From the NCBI RefSeq assembly GCF_000010185.1, contig NC_010371.1:1-64000 (forward strand): a stretch of DNA of 64,000 nt, written 5' to 3'. This stretch comes from Finegoldia magna ATCC 29328 (GTDB lineage: Bacteria; Bacillota; Clostridia; Tissierellales; Peptoniphilaceae). The notes beneath the pieces were generated by a model. The model made no database searches and was not told the DNA's origin. It saw only the letters and a list, made by a program, of their open reading frames with translations. The position numbers and the translations under genes were made by a program. Every line of letters starts with the position of its first letter. Position 1 is the first letter of the stretch. Below are positions 28,404 to 37,874 of this stretch, piece by piece.

Positions 28404-28691
28404 CTATCTTCTCCTTATAAAATAAATAACTTCCTCAACATCTTCCCAATTATTCATGAAATATTCAAAATCATCGAAAGATACAGCCACACCATATCTT
28501 TCATATTCTAACCACAAATCATAATCTGCCATATCCCAAACAGTTTCAACTAGTTCTGGATAATAATCGTTACTTATTAGATTCTCAACCTCGAGGTCTT
28601 CTAAGTTTTCTATGTCGGAAAAAAGTGTGACGTTGGTAGCTCGTTCTTGAATTATAATCCCCTTATCCAATAAATCCTTAATCGTTAACAT
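28404..28691 (-). CDS. Acidic unknown protein, 95 aa
   Basis: ATG 28691 behind AAAGGAGATAATATT. Starts with a short beta-helix TIKDLLDKGIIIQERAT, then becomes strongly acidic with many Tyr and Trp (DYYPELVETVWDMADYDLW), ending in two Arg. An acidic, aromatic surface would suit a DNA mimic, unproven. First gene of a pair. Promoter 28724-28777. Confidence 0.7.
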   Translation of the reverse strand: MLTIKDLLDKGIIIQERATNVTLFSDIENLEDLEVENLISNDYYPELVETVWDMADYDLWLEYERYGVAVSFDDFEYFMNNWEDVEEVIYFIRRR

Positions 28692-28833
28692 AATATTATC
28701 TCCTTTATCTCTTTGTTATATGTAATATATCGACAAATAACAATACCATATAAAGCTACTAACCTAAACGATGTACCAAAATACAAAATAACACCGTACA
28801 AGACAGAAAATCTGTCCTATACGGTGCAACCTC

Positions 28834-29511
28834 TTAGCTCTCAACTGTAACCGAATCCAAAACATTTTCAACAACCCATGAAACATCTTCACAATTATCA
28901 CAAGCAACCATTTCGTTATGATTGAAAAATTCTATAATCTCTTTAGTAGACATTTCTAGTAATTTTTTAGACATTTCTACAAGTTTTTTATCTTCATAGA
29001 GGTCTATTTCATCCTTTAAAACCTTTTTGAAATTATTAACACCATATTCTGTAAACGTATCGAAAGCATCATCACATATAAAATAATCTTCAAGATTCTT
29101 GGCTGATATATCTATTGGATAAGATTTCTCTTTAATAATTTCAGTCTTTAGCTTATCATTTTTAAAAACAGCTTTGATTACAATATTTCCTTCTTCAAAC
29201 AATTCACATCCTGGTTCATAATCTGTGTAATCAAAATCAAAAATTAACCCTGAAATATTTTCTAATTCCTGTTTTGAAAAATTGTTCAAATCAAAACCTT
29301 CAAAATAGTCTTCTAGTGTATAGGTGAAAGACCATCTTCCGAATGTTACAAAATTCAAAGCCACATCAAATTCTAATTCATCAGATATGAGTAAATTGCC
29401 ATAATAATATGTTCCAATCTCTTTAAAAATCTTCTTCAGTAATTGTAACGACATTTTGTTACCCTCTTTTTTTATTGTGACTTTGCCACATGCTTCTGAT
29501 AAGTTTGCCAT
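28834..29511 (-). CDS. Unknown cassette protein, paralogue pair member A, 225 aa
   Basis: Shares length and most of its sequence with the gene at 31859; both begin MANLS and contain GLIFDFDYTDYEPGC and YDDAFDTFTEYGV-like blocks. Acidic and helical in the last 100 residues, ending CDNCEDVSWVVENVLDS. No domain recognised. Promoter 29544-29598, nearest in its middle to that of 31859. Confidence 0.75.
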   Translation of the reverse strand: MANLSEACGKVTIKKEGNKMSLQLLKKIFKEIGTYYYGNLLISDELEFDVALNFVTFGRWSFTYTLEDYFEGFDLNNFSKQELENISGLIFDFDYTDYEPGCELFEEGNIVIKAVFKNDKLKTEIIKEKSYPIDISAKNLEDYFICDDAFDTFTEYGVNNFKKVLKDEIDLYEDKKLVEMSKKLLEMSTKEIIEFFNHNEMVACDNCEDVSWVVENVLDSVTVES

Positions 29512-29626
29512 AATTTACTCTCCTTTATTCTTATTATGTATGTAATATATCGAAAATAAGGACAACGACCATTTATTAGATATGCTACTACATGTACCCA
29601 TAAATAAAAATACAAGAAGGGATAAA

Positions 29627-30529
29627 TTATCCCCTCTCCGTATTATCTATTAATTGTATTATTTCGTTGCACAATCTGAATTTTTCGGAATCTGTATCTG
29701 AAACATAAACATTAGGAGTATAAGCTAACTGGATTGATTCTTCTGAACCAAGACCTTTCTCTAGCCCTAGTCTAATTTCTTCCATTTGGCCATACTCAAA
29801 CTCTGTATTATCATATACACTAACATCAACACCATTTTCAAGTCCTACCCTAATCTGATACATTTGTCCGGCATCAAACTCGGGTTTTGCATATACGCTA
29901 ACATCAAGCCCCTGTTCAAGCCCTACCCTAATCTCTTCCATTTGGTAAAATTCAAAATCGGGCTTTGCATAAACACTAACATCAAGTCCATCTTCAAGTC
30001 CTAATCTAATATCGCACATTTGTCCCCAAGTGAACTCAAGTCTTGCATATATACTAACATCAAGTCCTTGTTCTAACCCAGTTCTAATCTGTTCCATTTG
30101 CAACGAATCAAACTCGGGATTGGCGTATGTACTGACATCAAACCCCTCTTTGAGTCCTAGTCTGATTTGTTCCATTTGCCAACCATCAAATTCGGGCTTT
30201 GCGTAAATATTAACATCAACACCGTCTTCAAGCCCCTTTCTTATTACATCCATTTGATACGAAATGTAATCGGGCTTTGCATATATACTAACATCAAGCC
30301 CTTGCTCTAATCCCAATCTAAGTATTTCCATTTGTCCGTCATCAAATTCGGGCTTTGCGTAAATATTAACATCAACATCATTTTCTAACCCTAGTCTGAT
30401 TTCGTTCATTTGGTATTCATCAAACTCGGGGTCTGCATATACACTGACATCAACACGATTTTCAAGCCCTCGTTTAATCTCTTTTAATTGTTCAATTGTG
30501 AAACAATATAAATCTAATTTTTCTGTCAT
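29627..30529 (-). CDS. 26-residue-repeat protein, 9 repeats
   Basis: 300 residues and the closest relative of the protein at 26927: same cap, same number of units and same tail, but most units differ in the variable positions after YAKPEF and QM. So the scaffold is kept while the exposed residues change. Promoter 30563-30617. Confidence 0.85.
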   Translation of the reverse strand: MTEKLDLYCFTIEQLKEIKRGLENRVDVSVYADPEFDEYQMNEIRLGLENDVDVNIYAKPEFDDGQMEILRLGLEQGLDVSIYAKPDYISYQMDVIRKGLEDGVDVNIYAKPEFDGWQMEQIRLGLKEGFDVSTYANPEFDSLQMEQIRTGLEQGLDVSIYARLEFTWGQMCDIRLGLEDGLDVSVYAKPDFEFYQMEEIRVGLEQGLDVSVYAKPEFDAGQMYQIRVGLENGVDVSVYDNTEFEYGQMEEIRLGLEKGLGSEESIQLAYTPNVYVSDTDSEKFRLCNEIIQLIDNTERG

Positions 30530-30649
30530 TGTTTATCTCTCCTTTATCTTTGTTATGTATGTAATATATCAGTATTATTGGCAGCAGTAAGTTGTTAGAC
30601 TACCTAGCCAATGTACCCATAAATATAAAAATAAAGGAGAAGGGATGAG

Positions 30650-31246
30650 TTATCCCCTCTCCGTATTAGCTTTTAATAAATTATCTATTTCACCACGTAA
30701 TTTTATTCTCTCTAATTCCGTATCAAAAACATTAACCTTTGTAGTATTAGCTTGTTTGATACTCTCATCGACACTAAGCCCGCTCTCTAGCCCTAGTCTA
30801 ATTAGATACATTTTATAGGGAACAAACTCTGGCTTTGCATAAGCACTCACATCGATATCAAATCCGAATTCTAGTCCAAACCTAATTTCTCTCATCTGCT
30901 CATATTCAAATACAGGATTAGCATATATGCTTACATCAAGTCCTTTCTCTAGCCCTACCCTTATCTCCAGCATTTGTGTCCAATCAAACTCTGGATTTAC
31001 GTAAGAACTAACCTCAATCTTATGGTCAAAACCTAATCTTATTTCGTGCATTTGGTCATCGTCAAATTCTGGCTTTGCATATATACTAATATCATATCCA
31101 CGTTCAATCCCTACTCTAATTTCTTGCATTTGCCCAACATCAAACTCAGGTTTTGCATACACGCTAACATCAATACCTTCTTCTAATCCTAGCTTAATTT
31201 CCATTAATTGCCATACATTGAAATTTAATAAATCTAATTTATTCAT
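30650..31246 (-). CDS. 26-residue-repeat protein, 5 repeats
   Basis: 198 residues from MNKLDLLNF at 31246; the frame upstream is promoter sequence and unlikely to be translated. Five units, one with a two-residue insertion (GFDIDVSAYAKPEF), then a tail TTKVNVFDTELERIKLRGE related to the other members. Promoter 31279-31332, with CGTACC for TGTACC on the plus strand. Confidence 0.83.
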   Translation of the reverse strand: MNKLDLLNFNVWQLMEIKLGLEEGIDVSVYAKPEFDVGQMQEIRVGIERGYDISIYAKPEFDDDQMHEIRLGFDHKIEVSSYVNPEFDWTQMLEIRVGLEKGLDVSIYANPVFEYEQMREIRFGLEFGFDIDVSAYAKPEFVPYKMYLIRLGLESGLSVDESIKQANTTKVNVFDTELERIKLRGEIDNLLKANTERG

Positions 31247-31380
31247 AATACTCTCCTCTATCTCTTTGTTATGTATGTAATATATCGGTATTATCGGCAG
31301 CAGTAGGTTGTTAACAACCCCATCACCGTACCCAGATAAAAAGGCTTCCGAAAATATTTCAGAAGCCTTTATGAATAGTT

Positions 31381-31716
31381 TTACCAATCTTCTACCACCT
31401 CACCAAAATCGTCTACCTCACCAACAAATGTATAATTAGTGAATAAAGAGTTAGCAAATAAATCTTTCATTCTTTTTTCACACTTTTCAGTCGCCTCGTC
31501 ATAGGAATTTGCACTTATACCTAGTTCGCAAAAACCAGACACTTCAAAACGATACATTTTATTTGTTTTGACTTGTGAATCATCTACTGGTTGTCTTAAT
31601 TTTTCAACATCATTAAAAACATCACGAATAAGTTTATCAACATCTTCTAAATCTTTGTTCATATACGCTTGATTAAGCTTATTTTGAATTTCAGTTATTA
31701 ACTCTTCTCTATTCAT
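31381..31716 (-). CDS. Unknown cassette protein, 111 aa
   Basis: N-terminal helical half (EIQNKLNQAYMNKDLEDV), then a beta-alpha-beta part YRFEVSGFCELGISANSYDE reminiscent of the DpnD/PcfM-like fold but without clear motif agreement. Promoter 31748-31801 (42-bp gap). Confidence 0.7.
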   Translation of the reverse strand: MNREELITEIQNKLNQAYMNKDLEDVDKLIRDVFNDVEKLRQPVDDSQVKTNKMYRFEVSGFCELGISANSYDEATEKCEKRMKDLFANSLFTNYTFVGEVDDFGEVVEDW

Positions 31717-31858
31717 TTTACTTCTCCTTTATCTTTTTATTATATGTAATATATCGACAAATGACAATACCACACAAAACTACTAACCCAGCCAATGTAC
31801 CAAAATACGAAAACAACACCGTATAGGACAGAAATTCTATCCTATACGGTGCAACCTC

Positions 31859-32536
31859 TTAGCTTTCAACCACAACCGAATCTAATATATTTTCTACTAC
31901 GAAAGAGATATCTTCGCCATTATCACAAAAACGTATTTCATTATCCTTAAAAAATTTTAAAAGTTCTTCACAAGACATTTCTAGTAGTTTGTTGTACGCT
32001 TTTTTAAATATTTCGTTATCTTGATATTCTAAATCTTCTTTTAGAAATTTTTTGAAATTTTTTACACCATATTCTGTGAATGTATCAAAGGCATCATCAT
32101 ATATAAAATAGTTTTCTAAATTCTCAGCACTTATACCGATTGGATAACTTTCCTCATAGATAAATTCTGTTTTTAATTTATCATCTTCGTATATCGCTCG
32201 TATTGTTATATTTCCTTCTTCGAACAATACACATCCTGGTTCATAATCTGTATAATCAAAATCAAAAATTAACCCCGAAATATTTTGCAATTCTTTTTTT
32301 GTAAAATCATCGAAACCATAATCAAAATAATCTTTTAAAGTTGAACATAAAGACCATCTACCAGTTGTTGAAAAATCTAATGGCTTGTCAAATTCAAGTT
32401 CATCTTCTGATATGTTCAAATTACCATAATAGAATGTGTTAATTTGTTCAAAAATCTTCTTCAAAAGTTCTAAAGACATTTCTTTGCCTTCTTTTCTAAT
32501 TGTTACTTTTCCAAATGCGTCTGATAAGTTTGCCAT
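31859..32536 (-). CDS. Unknown cassette protein, paralogue pair member B, 225 aa
   Basis: Start at MANLSDAFGK (32536), matching its paralogue at 28834; the longer frame reads into the promoter. Roughly two thirds identical to member A. Both sit directly 5' or 3' of repeat-protein genes, suggesting that the block (paralogue plus repeat protein) was duplicated. Promoter 32575-32628. Confidence 0.75.
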   Translation of the reverse strand: MANLSDAFGKVTIRKEGKEMSLELLKKIFEQINTFYYGNLNISEDELEFDKPLDFSTTGRWSLCSTLKDYFDYGFDDFTKKELQNISGLIFDFDYTDYEPGCVLFEEGNITIRAIYEDDKLKTEFIYEESYPIGISAENLENYFIYDDAFDTFTEYGVKNFKKFLKEDLEYQDNEIFKKAYNKLLEMSCEELLKFFKDNEIRFCDNGEDISFVVENILDSVVVES

Positions 32537-32665
32537 AATATACTCTCCTTTATTTGTTGTTTTCTTATGTATACAATATAGCGAGAATAAGGGGAGTACC
32601 AAATATTAGTTATGCTAAAAGATGTACCTATAAATAAAAAAAGAAAGGATGAATTATCCCCTCTC

Positions 32666-33169
32666 TTAATTAACTTGTTCGAGCAATTGCATAATTTCAT
32701 TAGACAACCTGATTTTTATATAATTTGTATCATAAACAGAAAAAAAGGGAGAACGAGCCATTTCGATTGATTTTTCAGCACCAAGACCTTGTTCTAATCC
32801 CAACCTTATATTACACATTTGTTCACCATCAAACTCGGGTTTTGCATATAAGATAACATTAATCCCTTCTTCAAGTCCTATTCTAATCTGTTCCATTTGC
32901 ACCCAATTAAATTCTAGCTCGTCATACAAGTCGACATCGATTCCATGCTTCAATCCCAACCTTATTTGTTCCATTTGTTTATAATCAAACTCAGGATTGG
33001 CATAAGTTTTAACATCAATACCATTTTCAAGCCCTAGTCTGATTTCTTGCATTTGGTCATCATCAAATTCAGACTTTGCATAAACGCTCACATCAACACG
33101 ACTTTTAAGCCCTAACCTAATCTCTCGTAATTGTTCAACGGAGAAATCCAATAAGGCTAGTTTATCCAT
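32666..33169 (-). CDS. 26-residue-repeat protein, 4 repeats
   Basis: 167 residues, the shortest intact member: cap LALLDFSVEQLREIRLGLKS, four units with several atypical versions (DLYDELEFNWVQM, KTYANPEFDYKQM) and a short tail. Promoter 33203-33257. Confidence 0.82.
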   Translation of the reverse strand: MDKLALLDFSVEQLREIRLGLKSRVDVSVYAKSEFDDDQMQEIRLGLENGIDVKTYANPEFDYKQMEQIRLGLKHGIDVDLYDELEFNWVQMEQIRIGLEEGINVILYAKPEFDGEQMCNIRLGLEQGLGAEKSIEMARSPFFSVYDTNYIKIRLSNEIMQLLEQVN

Positions 33170-33288
33170 AATCTACTCTCCTTTATCTTTTGTTATGTAT
33201 GTAATATATCGGTATTGTTGGCAATAGCAAGTTATTAGACTATCTAGCAAATGTACCAAAAAAAGAAGGGATAAACTACCCCCTCCTA

Positions 33289-34080
33289 CTAATTAGCTTT
33301 TAATAAATTATCTATTTCATCAAGTAATTTTATTTTTTCTGATTCCGCATCAGAAACATAAACGTTAGGAATAGTAAGTTTTTGTTCCAAACCTAGTCTG
33401 ATTTGTTCCATTTGCCAATTATCAAACTCTGGATTGGCGTAAACACTAACATCAAGTCCGTCTTCAAGCCCTAGTCTAATTTCTTTCATTTGTCTCCACT
33501 CAAACTCGGGCTTGGCATACACGTTGACATCGACACCACTTTCAAGCCCTAGTCTGATTTCATACATTTGTTCATCATCTAGTTCTGGATCCGCATATAC
33601 ATTCACATCAACACCACTTTCAAGCCCCTGTCTAATCTCTTCCATTTGCGATGAACCAAACTCGGGCTTTGCATACACGCTGACATCAACACCACTTTCT
33701 AACCCTTGTCTGATTTCAAGCATTTGGTCGTAATCAAATTCAGACTTTGCATATAGACTTACATCAACATTATTTTCTAACCCTAGTCTTATTTCGTGTA
33801 TTTGCTGATCATTAAACATCAATTTAGCATACACACTAACATCAAGCCCTTTCTCTAATCCCAACCTTATTTCCCACATTTGGTCATAATCAAACTCTGG
33901 GTCTGCATACGCACTAACATCAAGCCCTTGTTCTAATCCAATCCTAATTTGTTCCATTTGCCTATAATTAAACTCGGATTTTGTATACACACCAACATCA
34001 AGCCCTTTCTCTAACCCTAGCTTAATCTCTTTTAATTGTTCAACGGAGAAATCCGATAAATCTAATTTTTTCTCTTTCAT
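33289..34080 (-). CDS. 26-residue-repeat protein, 8 repeats
   Basis: 263 residues from MKEKKLDLSD at 34080. Eight units and the tail IPNVYVSDAESEKIKLL. Units 6-8 keep DVNVYA instead of DVSVYA, pointing to recent unit duplication inside this gene. Promoter 34113-34166. Confidence 0.84.
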   Translation of the reverse strand: MKEKKLDLSDFSVEQLKEIKLGLEKGLDVGVYTKSEFNYRQMEQIRIGLEQGLDVSAYADPEFDYDQMWEIRLGLEKGLDVSVYAKLMFNDQQIHEIRLGLENNVDVSLYAKSEFDYDQMLEIRQGLESGVDVSVYAKPEFGSSQMEEIRQGLESGVDVNVYADPELDDEQMYEIRLGLESGVDVNVYAKPEFEWRQMKEIRLGLEDGLDVSVYANPEFDNWQMEQIRLGLEQKLTIPNVYVSDAESEKIKLLDEIDNLLKAN

Positions 34081-34220
34081 AATATACTCTCCTTTATCTT
34101 TGTTATGTATGTAATATAGCGAGAACAAAGATAAACTTAATTATTAGCTATTCTACACGCTGTACCTATTATATAAAATGGCAAAAAAAATTAAGAAATA
34201 ATTGAGGAAACCTTCCCCAA

Positions 34221-34976
34221 TTATTTCTTGTCTATTTTCGCTAACAATTCGAATATATTTTTATTCCCCAAAATGTCGTCTAACACATAGCGAAAACCTT
34301 CGTTATCATATTGCAAAACCCTTGCGAAATTGCCTTTAGAAACGTATTTTACCTTTTCTTTGTCTTTGTCATTGTAGTAGATTTTAATTTTGCCATCAGA
34401 ATTGACCGATAAATGGTTCTTCTCGATTAGAAAATCAATGATAATTCCAACATTAGCAAACCAATTTAAAGAGTTATTAACTTCTTTCGCAAAATCTTCA
34501 AAATTATTTTCAAAAGTATTACGGAAGAATGTGAGAAATCTTATATTATGATTTGCTAATTCATTGCTTTGAGTTAACGCTAAAAAATCTTTGAATTGCT
34601 CTTTTTCAGCGTTATTTCGTTTCTCAAATTCTTCAACTGTTCCGCCACGTCTTATAAACATTTCTTTTCTTTCTTCTTCGTCAGCCGACAAATATACTAT
34701 GTCAAAATCATAGTTTGGAAAACTTTCTTCAAGCTTTAGAAAGCCCTTGTAATCGATTATATAATAGTCTTTAGAAAATAAATCTTCTTCAAGGATATAA
34801 TAAATATTGCCGTCTATCTCTGTATACGCTATTGATTGATTCTTCTCTCTTTCGGCTTGCTCTTTGGAAACGAATATATACTTGTTATCGTCTTTATTTC
34901 TTTTCTCTCTTGTAGTCCTAGATATAACTGGCTTATATCCAAGCTTATCCAACTCTTTTGCAAATCTGACTACTCC
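34221..34976 (-). pseudogene. Guanylate-kinase-like gene lacking its P-loop end
   Basis: The frame reads FAKELDKLGYKPVISRTTREKRNKDDNKYIFVSKEQ, split here for length: the SRTTREKR block and the YIFVSKEQ block match the GMP-binding part of guanylate kinases. The P-loop that should come first is missing: at 34977 the sequence becomes the right end of a tnpB element. The cassette promoter of this gene probably survives beyond the element (36725-36778). An internal ATG (34952) would give 243 residues but no ATP site. An iteron core CCAAAATGTCG lies inside at 34268. Confidence 0.7.
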
Positions 34977-35177
34977 CCACGACTAAAGTCGGGGGGTTCT
35001 CTTTTGGCATAGCCGAAGATTGATTCATCTATTGATGACCTCTTTCTTCTTTAACAGAGAACTCAACAAATCTATATCGTATGATATGCACTTCACTAGC
35101 CCAGCCTTTAAAAGACCTGCTATGTGCTTTCGATTTTGTTTTATTTAAGTCGGTGCAGTCAATCCGACTGGTCTTTT
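34977..35177 (-). ncRNA. Right-end (omega) RNA of third tnpB type
   Basis: Contains CCCCACGACT / AGTCGGGG, GAGAACC / GGTTCTC and GTCGG-rich stems, and recurs closely at 41533. Guide position 34957-34976 reads the guanylate-kinase-like gene. Confidence 0.62.
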
Positions 35178-36599
35178 TTATGCGGTTAACCAACGCATTT
35201 CGTTTAATTGTTTTAATCTATTTATTTCTATATCATGCAAGTTAACAAACTTGTCATATCTTTCATTACACAAATTAATATCTATTGATTTTAAATCATC
35301 ACATACATTTTGAATTAAAAATGCTGAATACAAATCTCTTTGTATTTTAATATTGTCTATTACATTCCATCTTTGAGATAGTGCCTTTTTAACGCACTCT
35401 TTGGTTTTATGATTGAATTGACTTGCTTTAACCTCAAATGTGTCTATTCTTTTTAAATAGCTGTCTACATAGTGTAGTTTTCTATCTATGATAGTTAACA
35501 GTTGACAAGGAGAGTTATTACTAAGAGACTTTCCGAACCTCTTTTTCTTATTAATCTTTCCGTTCTTTTTGTTTATCGTTGTGTTCTTTGCTCTTTTTTG
35601 TAGAGCTTTAAATCTCATTGTCTCAACTTTAATATCTACACCTAATGATATTATCTTATTTGCCAATATCTCTTGATATTCTTTTCTTTTATCTGCTATT
35701 TTGCGGTACAAATCTTTTCTTTTTTGCTTTAATTTAAGATATCTATTAGAATATATCCACTTCCTTTTTCCCTTTTTAGACGTTTTGTCATCATTGTAAT
35801 TTTCAGGATTATTTATTCTCTTAGAACGTTCTAATTTTCTATCTAATCTCTTTAATTTCTTGTATTCATTTTTCGTATTAGATAATTTCTCTAGTTTAAC
35901 GCAACTATCAGATACAATAGCAACAGATGATGTTCCAATATCAAGCCCTACAGTTTCTTTTCCAAAATGTCGTTTCTTAGGGGGAACGCCCTCTTTTATT
36001 AGTTGAACAAAATATCTAGTTTTTCTTCTTATCTTTTTTTTGAGTATTCTAATGTATTTAGTTCTATCATTTCTTGATTGAATATTATATATGTCGTTTC
36101 TCTTTTCTATTATTCTCAGTCTTAAATCATTCCATATTACGATATCATCTTTTATTCTAAGACCTTGAGTATTGCTTTTATTTTCCACAGACATATCACT
36201 AAATCTAGCTTTGAAATTAACCTTATCTGAAATATGATAGTGTAGTTTTTCTACTGTTTGAAATGCTCTAGTAGCAAGTTTTTGTGCTTCTAGAGATCCT
36301 ATATGTTTAGAATAAAGCTTTCTTATTTCTTTAACATATTTGTGCATTTCGTATTCAGAGTATTTTAAAGATAGCTCTATTTCTTTAAGTCTTCTACTTC
36401 TCTTTTTACTTGATTTTTCTTTTAAAAGACTATTATATTCTTCATTTTTCTTTAACCTATCAAGTCTTTTCAAACACTCACTAAGACAAGCATTGTATAT
36501 AGACTTAGCACTATTAAATTTCTTTTCTAAACTTTTTCTATCTCTCGTTGTTGTCAATAGTTCATATTGAACTACATACGATGATGTCTTCGCTTTCAT
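35178..36599 (-). CDS. tnpB: TnpB-like nuclease, third type without zinc ribbon
   Basis: 473 residues, longer than the other copies through a basic, coiled N-terminal part. RuvC residues: GLDIGTSSVAIVSD (Asp ~219), KVETMRFKAL (Glu ~325), and QRDLYSAFL for the last Asp. The cysteine pairs of the zinc ribbon are replaced by FNHKTKECVKKALSQRW, as known for one TnpB/OrfB subgroup. No tnpA is linked. A CCAAAATGTCG iteron core occurs by chance or recombination at 35962. Confidence 0.85.
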   Translation of the reverse strand: MKAKTSSYVVQYELLTTTRDRKSLEKKFNSAKSIYNACLSECLKRLDRLKKNEEYNSLLKEKSSKKRSRRLKEIELSLKYSEYEMHKYVKEIRKLYSKHIGSLEAQKLATRAFQTVEKLHYHISDKVNFKARFSDMSVENKSNTQGLRIKDDIVIWNDLRLRIIEKRNDIYNIQSRNDRTKYIRILKKKIRRKTRYFVQLIKEGVPPKKRHFGKETVGLDIGTSSVAIVSDSCVKLEKLSNTKNEYKKLKRLDRKLERSKRINNPENYNDDKTSKKGKRKWIYSNRYLKLKQKRKDLYRKIADKRKEYQEILANKIISLGVDIKVETMRFKALQKRAKNTTINKKNGKINKKKRFGKSLSNNSPCQLLTIIDRKLHYVDSYLKRIDTFEVKASQFNHKTKECVKKALSQRWNVIDNIKIQRDLYSAFLIQNVCDDLKSIDINLCNERYDKFVNLHDIEINRLKQLNEMRWLTA

Positions 36600-36639
36600 T
36601 TACACACCTTTCTGTTGTTCTATATATTTTTCTACTACA

Positions 36640-36684
36640 TTTCCATTTCATTCCCACGACTAAAGCTAGTGACTTTCTGGGGTT
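36640..36684 (-). mobile_element. Left end of third-type tnpB element
   Basis: Hairpin CCCACGACTAAAGC / GCTAGTG and TTTCTGGGG, matching the scar family at 16171, 39708 and 42261. Together with the right end at 34977 it defines an element of about 1.7 kb. Confidence 0.6.
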
Positions 36685-36778
36685 TATTGTAACATAGTTT
36701 TTTCCTTTGTTTTCTTATGTGTGTAATATATCGTGAGTATCGGCAGCAGGAATTAATAATACAGCTACGAGATGTACC
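36685..36778 (-). promoter_or_regulatory. Orphan cassette promoter with start codon
   Basis: GGTACA at 36773-36778, 42 bp, TATATTACACACATAAG, then AAAGGAAAAAACTATG and only three codons before the tnpB left end. It most likely belonged to the guanylate-kinase-like gene, the intervening P-loop codons having been lost when the element arrived. Confidence 0.6.
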
Positions 36779-36832
36779 AGTAAAAAAAAAAAAAAAGAAA
36801 CCTCACGAAGCGAATCCTTTCGCCCGCCGCAG

Positions 36833-36864
36833 GCTCCCTCCACTACCTTCAGGTAGTGGAGGGA
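36833..36864. repeat. Perfect GC-rich hairpin, IS-end-like
   Basis: CCCTCCACTACC / GGTAGTGGAGGG with a 4-nt loop, next to a run of 14 A. Marks the exact join between cassette sequence and the recJ-containing patch. Similar stems end IS605-family elements; a related one lies at 56149. Confidence 0.55.
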
Positions 36865-36879
36865 GCCATTACTAAGCCA

Positions 36880-37110
36880 GTTGGTCTTTTGCATGTTGAT
36901 ATGAAATATGTAAGCTATCAAGTTATGGGTAGTGAATCGCAGCATTTAAAATTGATTCTACCAAAGGGCGTTGAAGTTTTATTGTTTAATCAAGCAGATT
37001 TACTTGAGGATTTAATTAAGCGTGAAGTTTTTGATGTTGAGGGAAGTTTACAAATAAGTGAGTTTATGGGTAATGAACGAGTTCAATTTAACGGTAAAGT
37101 CTTATGTTAG
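36880..37110 (+). pseudogene. recJ: 3' fragment of recJ
   Basis: About 75 residues, KPVGLLHVDMKYVSYQVMGS...HLKLIL...NERVQFNGKVLC, recognisable as the C-terminal OB-like domain of the RecJ single-strand exonuclease. The catalytic DHH/DHHA1 parts are absent. Stops inside the start of the next gene, an arrangement presumably inherited from a chromosome. Non-functional as RecJ. Confidence 0.6.
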
Positions 37111-37835
37111 ATAATAAATTCAAGTTAGATAATAGGTTTAAAGCTTATTTGATATTTTCAAGTGTTATAACCTTATTTTGGTCTATAATGGGCTTTGGAG
37201 AGTTTGGCTTAATTTTATGGTTGCATTTTGTGGCTATAAGTTTTTATGTATGTTGTAACAAAAAGCTATTAGTTAAAATTGGTAAAATCGATCCTATTGA
37301 TATATTTTATCTCTTTTTAACATTTTTTAGTGGTCAAATTTTAGGAATGTTTTTAAATATTACTATAGGAGACCCTAAGTATGATCAACTGCAAGAAATG
37401 ATGGCTAATAACTTGACGTTCGTTTTAATCGTAACGTTCATTACAGCCCCGTTAGCCGAGGAAGTTATCTTTAGAGGTATAATTTATTCAACACTAAAGA
37501 AAACTCTCCCTGTGAGCCTCTCAAGATGTTTACAGGCGATTTTATTTTCACTTTTTCATGGAACGTTGACTCATCTTTGTCCGACATTTATCTTTGCGTT
37601 ATATCAAGCATATATTTTTGATAAGTATAAGGATTTAAAAGCTAGCATAATATCTCATATTTGCTTTAATATTTGTAGTTTTTTAATACCATGTTTGATG
37701 CGTATTCCACTCAACAACGTGTCAGTGATAGCATCAAGTGTTGCTTTTGTGATATTTAGTTTATATCTTCTTTTCAATAAATATAATAATTTGGAATTTT
37801 TTGATGATTTAAGTATATTAGAGAGTTTAAGATAA
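37104..37835 (+). CDS. CPBP (CAAX/Abi) family membrane protease
   Basis: 243 residues, six to seven membrane segments. Motif 1 EEVIFRG at 119-125, motif 2 FHG near 151 and HICFN (H185, N189) give the full CPBP signature. The family includes bacteriocin-immunity proteins and membrane proteases; the substrate is unknown. Its ATG overlaps the recJ fragment stop. Rightward, no cassette promoter; followed by a bidirectional terminator. Confidence 0.85.
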   Translation: MLDNKFKLDNRFKAYLIFSSVITLFWSIMGFGEFGLILWLHFVAISFYVCCNKKLLVKIGKIDPIDIFYLFLTFFSGQILGMFLNITIGDPKYDQLQEMMANNLTFVLIVTFITAPLAEEVIFRGIIYSTLKKTLPVSLSRCLQAILFSLFHGTLTHLCPTFIFALYQAYIFDKYKDLKASIISHICFNICSFLIPCLMRIPLNNVSVIASSVAFVIFSLYLLFNKYNNLEFFDDLSILESLR

Positions 37836-37867
37836 AAAAAAGAGTAGACAATATTGTCTACTCTTTT
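37836..37867. terminator. Bidirectional terminator
   Basis: Perfect palindrome AGAGTAGACA / TGTCTACTCT with A-run and T-run on its sides, between two convergent genes. Confidence 0.9.
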
Positions 37868-37874
37868 GTTGTTT

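Noticed and set aside
16900-34000. Rightward open frames of 60-170 codons opposite the repeat proteins
   Set aside because: They arise from the 78-bp coding repeats and have no start signals.
36715-36945. 76-residue leftward frame over the poly-A and hairpin
   Set aside because: Low-complexity sequence spanning an IS-type hairpin and an orphan promoter; no ribosome site.
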